Part shown: positions 1 through 8,141 of the stretch, piece after piece
How positions within the stretch are numbered: the first letter of the stretch is position 1
Layout: each line of letters begins with the position of its first letter
NCBI GenBank assembly: GCA_934699065.1
Contig: CAKUWD010000023.1
Location: 1 to 20,446, forward strand
Source: an uncultured Treponema sp.
GTDB lineage: Bacteria; Spirochaetota; Spirochaetia; Treponematales; Treponemataceae
Direction: 5' to 3'
DNA length: 20,446 nucleotides
The notes under the pieces: generated by a model
What the model saw: only the letters and a program-made list of their open reading frames with translations
What the model was told of the DNA's origin: nothing
The model's database searches: none
Position numbers and translations under genes: made by a program

Positions 1-738
1 GCCGCAATGATTCTGGGTTATCTTTTCTTTAAGGATAAAAATATTCGCTTCCGTATTCGTGACCTCTTTATGAAAACCGGTTCTCTGCTTGGAGAATACA
101 TAAGAATCAGTATTCCGGTTTTAGTAAGCGATGCAATTCTTGCTATAGGAAACAATTCGGTTGCAATGGTAATCGGACATCTTGGGGCTGCCTTTGTTGC
201 GGCTAACGCAATTACAAGTGTAACTCAGCAGCTGAGCACTGTTGTAATTCAAGGCGTTTCACAGGCAGGCGCAATTGTTACCGGCCAGACACTGGGACTA
301 GGTGACCGCCACAAAACTATGGATCAGGGCTGGATGTTCTTTGGACTCGGTCTGGCTCTTGGAGCTGTGTCGGCCGCCTTCATTATGGCAGTCAGTCACC
401 CTATCATCTCAACTTATAAGGTAAGCGAAGAGACTGTCAAAATTGCGGAACAGCTTATGGCCGCCATCAGTATCATCATAATTTTCCGCGCTACAAACTC
501 CATCATGACAAAGGGCGTTCTCCGTGGCGGCGGCGACACAAAAATGCTCATGGTTGCAGACAACATCTTCCTTTGGGTGCTCGCAATTCCTTTCGGCATT
601 CTCGCAGGCTTTGTATTCCACTGGTCAGCCTTCTGGATTTACATAGCCCTCAAATCTGACGACATAGTAAAAACCTTCTGGTGCCTGCTCCGTCTCAAAA
701 GCGAAAAGTGGATTAAAAAAATCAGTACCGGAAAATAA
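1..738 (+). CDS. MATE family efflux transporter, C-terminal half (5' end outside window)
   Basis: This inner-membrane antiporter would export drugs or metabolites in exchange for Na+ or H+. The reading frame is open from the first base (codons gcc gca before the atg at 7), so the visible 245 residues are the C-terminal half of a protein that is usually about 450 residues. Several hydrophobic helices are visible. The segment with LRGGGDTK, followed by a helix containing WVLAIPFGILAG, is typical of the second MATE bundle. The protein ends in a basic tail (KSEKWIKKIS). The substrate cannot be told from sequence. The ATG at 7 is internal and not the true start. The stop is at 736-738, 66 bases before the next gene, which appears to have its own promoter. 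Confidence 0.88.
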   Translation, partial: AAMILGYLFFKDKNIRFRIRDLFMKTGSLLGEYIRISIPVLVSDAILAIGNNSVAMVIGHLGAAFVAANAITSVTQQLSTVVIQGVSQAGAIVTGQTLGLGDRHKTMDQGWMFFGLGLALGAVSAAFIMAVSHPIISTYKVSEETVKIAEQLMAAISIIIIFRATNSIMTKGVLRGGGDTKMLMVADNIFLWVLAIPFGILAGFVFHWSAFWIYIALKSDDIVKTFWCLLRLKSEKWIKKISTGK

Positions 739-746
739 AATAAAAC

Positions 747-775
747 TTTCACTGCAGCATTTTATGCCTTATAAT
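747..775 (+). promoter_or_regulatory. putative promoter of the acyltransferase gene
   Basis: A perfect TATAAT lies at 770-775. The base stretch 17 bp upstream (TTTCAC, 747-752) is a poor -35. Transcription would begin near 782, leaving room for the Shine-Dalgarno at 795-799. This is inferred from sequence only. Confidence 0.4.
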
Positions 776-804
776 TTAAGTATCTTAAAAAAGTGAGGAA
801 TAAA

Positions 805-2061
805 ATGTATTTAACTTACACTGTTTACGTGCTGCTTCTGGTACTTCTCATCTGGGGTGGAAAATTCGCCGGTTTCAAAAATAATCAGTTTCATGAAGAT
901 TCTTCTTCTCTGGACTCTATGATGTCTCTTCGTGGCTTTGCAGCCCTTGGAGTAATTCTTCACCACATTTCGCAGGAAGGTGCCTTTCAATGGGCTGGTG
1001 GCGGACACGGAAAACCTGGTGAGCTTTCAATTTTTGTAAACGCCGGATACCTGCTTGTTGCAATTTTCTTTTTCTGTTCAGGTTATGGTCTTATAAAAAG
1101 ATTCGAGTCAAAAGCTGATTATCTTAAAGGTTTTATGAAAAAACGAGTTCTCAAAACTCTCATCGTTCCATATTATGTCAGTATTCTTATCTATGGACTT
1201 GCCCGCTTTGCAAGTGGAGAAAGACTCCCCGCCGCACAATGGATTACAAATATTCTTGGTTTTACAATGATGAACGAATATGCCTGGTATCCTATTATTG
1301 CAGGAATTCTCTATACAGCATTTTATTTGATTTTCAAAAATATCAAAAATCAAAAAGTCTCTTATATCGCAATGGCAGGTGTCATTGTTCTGCTTGGAAT
1401 GATTTTCTGTATAAACGGACATTTCACCTGGTGGGCAGGTCCGAAAAACTGGTGGCTCGATAACACTTCTCCTTTACATCAGAAATGGTGGACACATCAG
1501 AAGGTTTTCTGGATTTCCGGAGAATGGTGGATTAACTCCTGTCCTGCCCTCTTTGCAGGTATGCTTTTTGCACATTTTGAAAAACAAATCCGCAGCTGGT
1601 TCAAAAAATTCTACTGGGGAAAACTGATTCTTGTTCTTACTATAACAGTGGCAACCTATATTCTTTCTGGTTTCGGTCAGTGGAAGTTCGGCTGGTGGTC
1701 GGAGTTCAGTGGCAATGGTCCTGATATCGGAAAGAAAATCGCAACCTACTTCTGTGTAATTCCTTACAGTATTATGTTTACAATTATGATTTTTACAATC
1801 ATGCTCAAATACAAGGTTTCAAATCCAGTAAGCCGTTTCTTTGGAAAGATTTCTCTCGAAACCTACATGATGAATCTGATTGCCATTACTGCTTTCCGTT
1901 TCCTTTTGTATAAGCCACAGCCTCAGTATGGATCAATGCCAGTATACAAGGCAGGAAATTACAATCTGGCGATTTATCTTGCTGCAGTTTTTGCTGTAAC
2001 AATTCTTTTGGGAATGCTTTATAAATTCCTTTGCGGACTGATTCAGAAGAGAATTAAATAA
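805..2061 (+). CDS. membrane acyltransferase (Acyl_transf_3 / OafA-like family)
   Basis: This is an integral membrane protein that probably transfers an acetyl or other acyl group to a sugar of a surface glycan. The family motif SLRGFAALGVILHHI lies at residues 41-55 and carries the His expected to be catalytic. Around ten hydrophobic helices follow, and the LETYMMNLI segment near the C-terminus is also typical. At 418 residues it is slightly longer than the usual 330-380. The frame could start at a GTG at 793. I chose the ATG at 805 because GTGAGGA at 793-799 then serves as the Shine-Dalgarno with a 5-base spacer, while nothing suitable precedes the GTG. It appears monocistronic. The acceptor is unknown, since no glycan biosynthesis genes are adjacent. 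Confidence 0.85.
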   Translation: MYLTYTVYVLLLVLLIWGGKFAGFKNNQFHEDSSSLDSMMSLRGFAALGVILHHISQEGAFQWAGGGHGKPGELSIFVNAGYLLVAIFFFCSGYGLIKRFESKADYLKGFMKKRVLKTLIVPYYVSILIYGLARFASGERLPAAQWITNILGFTMMNEYAWYPIIAGILYTAFYLIFKNIKNQKVSYIAMAGVIVLLGMIFCINGHFTWWAGPKNWWLDNTSPLHQKWWTHQKVFWISGEWWINSCPALFAGMLFAHFEKQIRSWFKKFYWGKLILVLTITVATYILSGFGQWKFGWWSEFSGNGPDIGKKIATYFCVIPYSIMFTIMIFTIMLKYKVSNPVSRFFGKISLETYMMNLIAITAFRFLLYKPQPQYGSMPVYKAGNYNLAIYLAAVFAVTILLGMLYKFLCGLIQKRIK

Positions 2062-2090
2062 TTATTGATGTTCTGAATTATGTTCAAATT

Positions 2091-2267
2091 TTAAAAATAC
2101 TTAAAGAGAAGATATCCGATTGCGAAACCGGCAGGAATTGCGAGAATAAGCAGACAGGCCTTGAGAACTGGATTCATTTTTTTGTTTTCAGAAGGGTTAT
2201 CAAGTTTTACTTCATAAAGAGTCTTGTCGGTTTCATCTTTAATTTTGATTTTTCTGTTTTCTGGCAT
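2091..2267 (-). CDS. small tail-anchored membrane protein of unknown function (58 aa)
   Basis: I do not recognise this protein. It has a charged, soluble N-terminal part (residues 1-32, including KIKIKDETDKTLYEVKLD) and one C-terminal hydrophobic helix (about 34-55), ending in LLFKYF, so it is probably tail-anchored in the inner membrane. The frame is open back to a TTG at 2345 and an ATG at 2324, but neither has a Shine-Dalgarno. The ATG at 2267 is preferred because a good promoter (TTGCAA, 17 bp, TATATT) ends exactly six bases before it, giving a leaderless message. It stands alone, convergent with the acyltransferase and divergent from the ABC pair. A non-coding frame cannot be fully excluded at this length. 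Confidence 0.55.
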   Translation of the reverse strand: MPENRKIKIKDETDKTLYEVKLDNPSENKKMNPVLKACLLILAIPAGFAIGYLLFKYF

Positions 2268-2273
2268 ACGAAT

Positions 2274-2302
2274 AATATAATTCAGAATTCGGGTTATTGC
2301 AA
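2274..2302 (-). promoter_or_regulatory. promoter for the 58-aa protein, apparently leaderless
   Basis: On the minus strand, -35 TTGCAA (2297-2302) and -10 TATATT (2274-2279) are separated by 17 bp. The -10 ends six bases before the ATG at 2267, so the expected transcription start falls on the start codon. No Shine-Dalgarno is present. Confidence 0.55.
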
Positions 2303-2411
2303 CGGTCCGAGCCCTGCATTTCATGTACTTTTTTTTACAATTCAAGAACAGCTTTATAGAAAAGGCTTAAAACATATTGTACAATCAAAACATTATTTTC
2401 TGGAGAAAACT

Positions 2412-4250
2412 ATGGCAGAAAAAAAGTTTAAATCAAGAATCAATGCAGTGCAGAACAATTTCTTTGCACTAAAACTCGTCTGGAAAATGTGCCCCCGTAT
2501 AGTCATACATATGGCTTGCTCCAAGGCTTTATACTATTTTGGCTGGTTATTTTACAGTGCATTTTTTATGCGTTATGTAATAAATGCCCTCCAGAGTGGA
2601 GAAACCTTTCAGGCTATTATGATTTTTATCGGTATTACAGTTGCTGTTTTTGCTTCTATGGCCTTTTACAACAGTTATATTTTAGGTTCTGTAAAACCTG
2701 TAACTGATGCTGAAGTTAATAAAAAGCTGTATCAGAAGCTGTTTAAGAAGTCCCGTAACGTTGAACTTGAATGTTTTGAAAACTCAGATTTTTATGATAA
2801 ATACACCCTCGCCATGAAGAATGCAGACACCCGTCTCATAGAAACCGTAGATCAGTTATTCGGCTTACTTTTCGGTTTTGTTGCCAGCATCTGCGCCTTT
2901 GTTTTCATGTTCCAGGTAGACAGCCTTTCTGTTTCCTTTATTCTTTTACCGATTATCGGCAACTTTTATTTTCGAATTTTAAACAGCCGGGTAGATTATC
3001 AGCGAAATAAAGAGATGGCACCACATAACCGCCGTATAGATTATATAAACCGAATTATGTACCTCAAGGATTATGCAAAGGAAATCCGTCTTACAAAAAT
3101 CTTTAATCTTCTTAAGCGACAGTACACCGATGCAATTACTGGTGTCGCAGACGTAACAAAAAAGTTTGTATTAAAATCAGCCTTTCTTCACTGGTTCTAC
3201 GTAATGTTTACCTTTACTTTTATTTTTGAAGGCCTTTTGATTTATGGAGCCTACCGAACGTTAGTCAGCAACACAATGACACTTTCACAGCTTGCTGTTC
3301 TCACCAGTATGATGGTTTCTACAACCTGGATTCTCATTGGTTTTACAGACAGCGTTACTGCAAGTTTTAAAAACGGACTTTTTGTTGATTACCTGCGTAC
3401 CTTTCTTGAATACAAAGAAAAGATTCCCGAAGATTATGATGGAGCAGATCCAGGAACAAGAATTAATTCAATTGAATTCCGAAGTGTAGGCTTCGCATAC
3501 AAAGATATTCCCGTACTCAAAAATCTTAATATGAAGTTTGAAGGCGGCAAAACCTATGCACTTGTAGGTCACAACGGAGCCGGTAAATCAACAATCATAA
3601 AGCTGCTGCTTCGATTTTATGATCCGACAGAAGGCGAAATACTTTTAAATGGCCGTAACATCAAAGAATATAATCTTCAGAAATACAGAGCCTTGTTTGC
3701 AACTGCCTTCCAGGACAACAGAATGTTTTCTATGAGTGTTGCAGATAACGTAACTCTCGGTGAAGACATTAAGGCAGAAGATCGCGAACAGATTGTAACA
3801 GAAGCTCTCAAACTTTCTGGTGTTTATGACAAGGTGATGTCTCTGCCTCAGGGAATAAATACCACATTAACCCGCGAGTTCGACGACAACGGCGCCGTAC
3901 TTTCGGGCGGCGAGTTCCAGAAAATTGTCGTTTCCCGTGCCTTTGCACGCCGCTGCCCGATTAAGGTTTTTGACGAACCTTCGAGCGCTCTCGACCCGAT
4001 TGCAGAATATCAGCTCTTTGACAATATCTTAAAAGCCTGCAGGAAAAACACTCTGCTTTTTATTTCGCACAGACTTTCTTCCGTTCAAAATGCAGACCAT
4101 GTATTCCTGCTTGAACAGGGAGAAGTTCGCGAAGAAGGAACGCACCGTGAGCTTATGGATCGTAAAGGCCTTTACGCAGATATGTATCAGAAACAGGCAG
4201 AAAACTATCTCGCCGATAAATCAAAACAGAAGGAGGGAATCTGGGCATGA
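2412..4250 (+). CDS. ABC transporter, fused permease/ATPase half-transporter, subunit 1
   Basis: This is the first half of a probable heterodimeric ABC exporter in the inner membrane. Residues 30-320 form the transmembrane domain. The nucleotide-binding domain starts near 352, with Walker A GHNGAGKST (386-394), Q-loop FQDNRMF (433-439), signature LSGGE (497-501), Walker B IKVFDE with the catalytic Glu at 522, and H-loop His 553. All catalytic residues are present. At 612 residues it has the usual length for a half-transporter. A Shine-Dalgarno (TGGAGA, 2401-2406) precedes the ATG, and a TACAAT at 2380-2385 may be the -10. The stop overlaps the next ABC start (ATGA), implying coupled translation. 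The substrate is unknown: no peptide precursor or modification gene is adjacent. Confidence 0.9.
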   Translation: MAEKKFKSRINAVQNNFFALKLVWKMCPRIVIHMACSKALYYFGWLFYSAFFMRYVINALQSGETFQAIMIFIGITVAVFASMAFYNSYILGSVKPVTDAEVNKKLYQKLFKKSRNVELECFENSDFYDKYTLAMKNADTRLIETVDQLFGLLFGFVASICAFVFMFQVDSLSVSFILLPIIGNFYFRILNSRVDYQRNKEMAPHNRRIDYINRIMYLKDYAKEIRLTKIFNLLKRQYTDAITGVADVTKKFVLKSAFLHWFYVMFTFTFIFEGLLIYGAYRTLVSNTMTLSQLAVLTSMMVSTTWILIGFTDSVTASFKNGLFVDYLRTFLEYKEKIPEDYDGADPGTRINSIEFRSVGFAYKDIPVLKNLNMKFEGGKTYALVGHNGAGKSTIIKLLLRFYDPTEGEILLNGRNIKEYNLQKYRALFATAFQDNRMFSMSVADNVTLGEDIKAEDREQIVTEALKLSGVYDKVMSLPQGINTTLTREFDDNGAVLSGGEFQKIVVSRAFARRCPIKVFDEPSSALDPIAEYQLFDNILKACRKNTLLFISHRLSSVQNADHVFLLEQGEVREEGTHRELMDRKGLYADMYQKQAENYLADKSKQKEGIWA

Positions 4251-6064
4251 AAAACAAAATGAAAAAAAATCGCAGCACTGTTCTTAAAAATCAAATCTTT
4301 CTCTGGAAGCTTTGCTTCAAAACCTGTCCTCTTTATATGATTTATCATCTCTATGATGCCTTCCGCTATCAGGGAGTAATTTTTCTTGAACATGTTCTTG
4401 GAATCCGGTATGTACTTAAATGTGCCGAATTTCATGAACCATTCACAAAGGCACTTTTTTACATCGGATTGATTCTCTTTCTGAATATTCTTCAGATTAT
4501 TCCGGATGGATTTTTTATCTATGGCTGGCAGTTTAAATATAAACCTCGTCTCTACCGAGCCCTGAAGGAAGAGATGTTCAAAAAGGCCTCTGAAATTGAT
4601 TTATACTGCTACGATGATCCTGCCTACTACAATGATTTTGTATTAAGTGTTTCTCAATCAGAAGCGGCAATTGACCGATTCCTGGAACTTCTCAATATGG
4701 CAATGCAGGCAATTACAGTTCTCTTTACAACGGGTATTTTCTACATCATGACAGACCCGATTGGTATTGCTTTTGTTTTTGCTTCATTTATTCTTCGATT
4801 TGTAGTTTCAAAAAAACTCAATAAAGTGAACTACGAAAACCGCCTTGCAGTAAATCCTCATATGAGAAAACGCGATTATGTAAGCCGTGTTTTCTACCTC
4901 AAGGATTTTGCAAAGGAGCTTCGTCTTCACCCGAATGCAGGAGCACAACTTGAAGAAGAGTTTGCTGAAGCTAACGACAATATAATAAAGGAACACAAAA
5001 AGGTTGCAGTAAAACGTGTATGTTTCCAGTTCCTAAAAGACTACGGTGTAGGAGACTTTTTGATTGACGGACTTTATATCACTTATCTGGTTTATAAAGC
5101 AGCTGTTCTTCACACTGTTAATTACAGCGACGCAGTAATTCTTTTCAACAGAACAGGAAGCCTCCGCGGAAGCATGAGCCGCTTTGCAGACCTGGGACCT
5201 AAGGCACACGAGAACTCAATGTTTGTTGATAAAATCCGTGCCTTCCTGAATTACGAACCACGCTTAAAAAATAATGAAGGCGATGCTGTACCAGAAGGAG
5301 CCGGAGAACTCAAACTTGAACATGTTACTTTCAAGTATTCAGAATCAGGCCGCAAAGTCCTCGACGATATCTCCCTCTCTGTAAAACCAGGCGAGCACAT
5401 TGCAATTGTTGGATACAACGGTGCCGGAAAAACTACTCTCATCAAACTGCTTATGCGCCTTTACGACCCGACAAGCGGAAGCATAAGCTATCACGGACGC
5501 AATATCACAGAGCTCTGCCCTAACGATTATCATAAACGCATCGGTGTTGTATTCCAGGATTACCAGATGTTCGGCGCAAACCTTGCAGAAAATGTTGTAA
5601 TGGATGATTTGCCAAAAGCTGAACTTGATACCCGCGCCCCACAAATCACCGCCGCCCTGACAGACGCCGGCTTCGCGCAAAAACTGGCCCGCCTGCCGGA
5701 CGGTCTTTTCACCCAGGTTACCACAGAGTTCGACAAATCCGGAGTAGACTTCTCCGGCGGTGAAAGTCAGAAGGTTGCAATTTCCCGTGCCTTCTACAAA
5801 AAGGCCGACATCCTAATTATGGATGAGCCGTCCAGCGCCCTCGACCCTATTGCCGAATACGAACTCAACAAAGCCATGGAAAGTGCTGCAAAAGGAAAGA
5901 CAGTATTTTATATTTCCCATCGCCTTTCCACCACCCGCGATGCCGATCGCATCATCATGCTGGAACGCGGCCGCATTATAGAAGAAGGCACACACACCGA
6001 GCTTTTGGCCCGCAACGGCAAGTACGCCGAAATGTGGAACGCTCAGGCTGGAAAGTATAACTGA
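4247..6064 (+). CDS. ABC transporter, fused permease/ATPase half-transporter, subunit 2
   Basis: This is the partner of the preceding ABC protein. Its ATG overlaps that gene's TGA, and an AAGGAGG at 4229-4235 lies inside the upstream gene. The transmembrane domain spans about residues 30-330. The ATPase has Walker A GYNGAGKTT (389-397), Q-loop FQDYQMF (436-442), signature FSGGE (502-506), Walker B ILIMDE with Glu 527, and H-loop His 558. Both subunits carry EPSSALDPIAEY after Walker B, which points to duplication of one ancestor. Unlike many heterodimeric exporters, neither site looks degenerate, so both may hydrolyse ATP. The last 22 bases overlap the 3' end of the convergent sensor kinase gene. 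Export of a lipid, peptide or drug is possible, but the sequence does not say which. Confidence 0.9.
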   Translation: MKNKMKKNRSTVLKNQIFLWKLCFKTCPLYMIYHLYDAFRYQGVIFLEHVLGIRYVLKCAEFHEPFTKALFYIGLILFLNILQIIPDGFFIYGWQFKYKPRLYRALKEEMFKKASEIDLYCYDDPAYYNDFVLSVSQSEAAIDRFLELLNMAMQAITVLFTTGIFYIMTDPIGIAFVFASFILRFVVSKKLNKVNYENRLAVNPHMRKRDYVSRVFYLKDFAKELRLHPNAGAQLEEEFAEANDNIIKEHKKVAVKRVCFQFLKDYGVGDFLIDGLYITYLVYKAAVLHTVNYSDAVILFNRTGSLRGSMSRFADLGPKAHENSMFVDKIRAFLNYEPRLKNNEGDAVPEGAGELKLEHVTFKYSESGRKVLDDISLSVKPGEHIAIVGYNGAGKTTLIKLLMRLYDPTSGSISYHGRNITELCPNDYHKRIGVVFQDYQMFGANLAENVVMDDLPKAELDTRAPQITAALTDAGFAQKLARLPDGLFTQVTTEFDKSGVDFSGGESQKVAISRAFYKKADILIMDEPSSALDPIAEYELNKAMESAAKGKTVFYISHRLSTTRDADRIIMLERGRIIEEGTHTELLARNGKYAEMWNAQAGKYN

Positions 6065-7467
6065 AACTTTGCACCGTGTGGCTCCACGTTTCCGGCAGAA
6101 ATCTCTGCAGCCAGCGCGTCGCACAGTGTTTTTGCAATGGAAAGTCCCAGCCCGCTTCCACCCGCGCTGCGGGTATGGGCTTCGTCACCTCTAAAAAATC
6201 TTTCAAATACATGAGGCAATGCATCTTCCGAAATTCCAGGACCATCGTCACTTTCGTAAACAACAAGTCCGCCATCTTTCCCGCATACAGTTCCCAAAAC
6301 TACGCTGCACTTTTCTCCCGCAAACTTCACACTATTAGAAACAAGAACAGTAATTATCTGATGTAACATTTCAGGATCTGTCTGTAAGGTATTTGCAAGC
6401 CCTTCGTCCCCTGTCTTAATCTCAAATTTTACCTCAGGAAAAACAGATGCAAACTCATCCACCACCCGTTCAAAAATCTCGCGTATATCAACTTCACATA
6501 ACTGTGGTTTCACACGGCCGCTTTCCACTCTGGAAATCTGTAAAAGATTTTCAATTATCGTGTGCATTGATTTTGTTTCACCTTTAATTGCATTAAGTGA
6601 TTTTTCCAGCTGCTCAGGATTTTCTTTTCCCCAGCGCAAAAGCAGATTAGCCTGCCCCGAAATCACCGTAAGCGGAGTATTTAGCTCATGCGCAACGTCA
6701 CTTGAAAACTGCCGCTCCCTGTCAAAATCCGCTTTAATTCTAAGGAAGAGTTCATTAAAGGTTCGCGAGAGTTCATCTATTTCATCTCCCTGTCCTGTAA
6801 TCGGAAGCTGACCATCAAGTTTTTCAGTAGTCATCTGCTGAGCTGTCTTTGTAATTTTAACAACCGGTTTAATCGTATTTTTCGTAATAAAAAGGCTCAC
6901 CAGAAATGAAAGTAAAAGAACCGGCAGAGCCATCAAAAGAAGAGCCAGAGGCAGTTTTGTAAATATTATAGCAAAGGAATCATTTTCCATATTCATTGCT
7001 ACAGCAACTACAACCTTTTGATTAAGTCCGATTGTATTATGCTGTAAAATATGGGACTCGGCATAATAAAGAATATCAAGGTCACCGTCAAAAAAGAAAT
7101 CTTTTTCAAAATGATGAACAGCCTTTCCAGAAGTCTCTTTCAACAAAGGAAGGAAGGGGTCATTTGTAGCAAAAATTTCTTCTGTCTCCGGATTGTAAAC
7201 AATATAGGTCATGTAATATGGTAAGTCACTTATCAAAAGTTGAAGAACGTCGCTACCCTCCTCATCAACAATCTGCTCCGTATAATCCATGTTCTCGAGG
7301 GCCTGAAAAATCCTTTCCTGATTTTTTTCCAATTCCGAGGTCTGATTTGCATTTACAAGTGAGCGCACAAAATACAAAAAAGAAAGCGAAAGCAGAAGAA
7401 CTGCAATAGTTAGCACAAACATAAAGCGGAGAGAAAGCTTTACTGCAAACGACCTTTTCATTTTCAT
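6043..7467 (-). CDS. two-component sensor histidine kinase
   Basis: This membrane kinase phosphorylates the regulator encoded immediately upstream in the same operon. The N-terminal helix (about residues 12-34) and second helix (172-194) bracket a periplasmic sensor region of about 135 residues that I cannot assign to a family. HAMP follows (195-250). The H-box has VAHELNTPL with the phospho-acceptor His at 260. The ATPase domain shows a divergent N-box (VLVSNSVKF), DDGPGI and GGSGLGLSIAK. The start at 7467 is five bases from the regulator's stop and has GGAG seven bases before it. An in-frame ATG two codons later is possible. The 3' end overlaps the convergent ABC gene by 22 bases, leaving no room for an ordinary terminator outside coding sequence. 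Confidence 0.92.
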   Translation of the reverse strand: MKMKRSFAVKLSLRFMFVLTIAVLLLSLSFLYFVRSLVNANQTSELEKNQERIFQALENMDYTEQIVDEEGSDVLQLLISDLPYYMTYIVYNPETEEIFATNDPFLPLLKETSGKAVHHFEKDFFFDGDLDILYYAESHILQHNTIGLNQKVVVAVAMNMENDSFAIIFTKLPLALLLMALPVLLLSFLVSLFITKNTIKPVVKITKTAQQMTTEKLDGQLPITGQGDEIDELSRTFNELFLRIKADFDRERQFSSDVAHELNTPLTVISGQANLLLRWGKENPEQLEKSLNAIKGETKSMHTIIENLLQISRVESGRVKPQLCEVDIREIFERVVDEFASVFPEVKFEIKTGDEGLANTLQTDPEMLHQIITVLVSNSVKFAGEKCSVVLGTVCGKDGGLVVYESDDGPGISEDALPHVFERFFRGDEAHTRSAGGSGLGLSIAKTLCDALAAEISAGNVEPHGAKFQLYFPA

Positions 7468-7471
7468 CAGC

Positions 7472-8140
7472 CTACTCCATCATATAACCGGCACCACGCA
7501 CAGTTCTGATGTACTCATCTTTTGTATGTTCAGAAATTTTTGAACGCAGGTAGCCCACATACACATCTACAGTATTCTCATCAATAAAATGATTCTTTCC
7601 CCAGATTTCATCAATAATCTGCTGGCGCGAAAAAACCTTACCCTGATTTTCAATCAAAAGCTTTAATAAAAGAAATTCCGTTTTTGAAAGCTGAACTTCT
7701 GCATCCTTAATTGTAAAACTCATTCTATCCAGATTTAGAGTAAGATCCTTTACAGAAGAAGCCGGAGTCTGTGGTGTAGAATAATTCACACGCCTGAAGA
7801 GTGCATTAATTCTGGCAAGAAGTTCCTCAATTTCAAACGGCTTTGGAATATAATCATCGGCCCCAAGATTTAAGCCATTTATCTTATCGATAGTTTCACC
7901 ACGCGCTGTTTCCAGAATAACCGGAACTGTAGATACAGCACGAATTCTGCGAAGAACTTCCAGCCCGTTTAATTCAGGGAGCATTATATCAAGCAGAATA
8001 AGGTCCGGTTTTTCGTTTTCAAATTTTACAAGAGCTTCCCGGCCATTTACAGCAAGACTTGTTGTATAGCCCTCATGCTCCAGTTCGGAAATTACAAAAT
8101 CAGAAATACCTGCATCATCTTCAACAATAAGTATTTTCAT
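7472..8140 (-). CDS. OmpR/PhoB-family response regulator
   Basis: This is a DNA-binding regulator of 222 residues. The receiver domain (1-120) has the acidic pair at 8-9, phospho-acceptor Asp 51 (LILLDIMLP), Thr 78 and Lys 100 (IPKPF). The winged-helix domain occupies about 130-222, with SKTEFLLLKLL, the recognition segment ENTVDVYVGYLRSKI and the closing RTVRGAGYM. An open frame extends to 8206, but the ATG at 8140 is clearly the start. It gives the canonical MKILIVEDD N-terminus and has AGGAG five bases upstream. The stop of the secreted protein gene lies one base before the ATG, so translation is probably coupled. The likely targets are its own operon and the divergent lipoprotein, through the 11-bp repeat at 8767-8784. 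Confidence 0.94.
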   Translation of the reverse strand: MKILIVEDDAGISDFVISELEHEGYTTSLAVNGREALVKFENEKPDLILLDIMLPELNGLEVLRRIRAVSTVPVILETARGETIDKINGLNLGADDYIPKPFEIEELLARINALFRRVNYSTPQTPASSVKDLTLNLDRMSFTIKDAEVQLSKTEFLLLKLLIENQGKVFSRQQIIDEIWGKNHFIDENTVDVYVGYLRSKISEHTKDEYIRTVRGAGYMME

Positions 8141-8141
8141 T

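Noticed and set aside
2268..2345. Longer forms of the small protein starting at 2324 or 2345
   Set aside because: Neither start has a Shine-Dalgarno, the extra residues are basic and low in structure, and a good promoter lies inside the extension.
2357..2385. Promoter of the ABC pair with -10 TACAAT at 2380-2385
   Set aside because: No acceptable -35 is found at 16-18 bp, so I mention the -10 in the gene entry but do not call a promoter.
2412..6064. Bacteriocin or lanthipeptide export locus
   Set aside because: No precursor peptide, peptidase domain or modification enzyme was found beside the ABC pair. The acyltransferase and MATE genes are not evidence for it.
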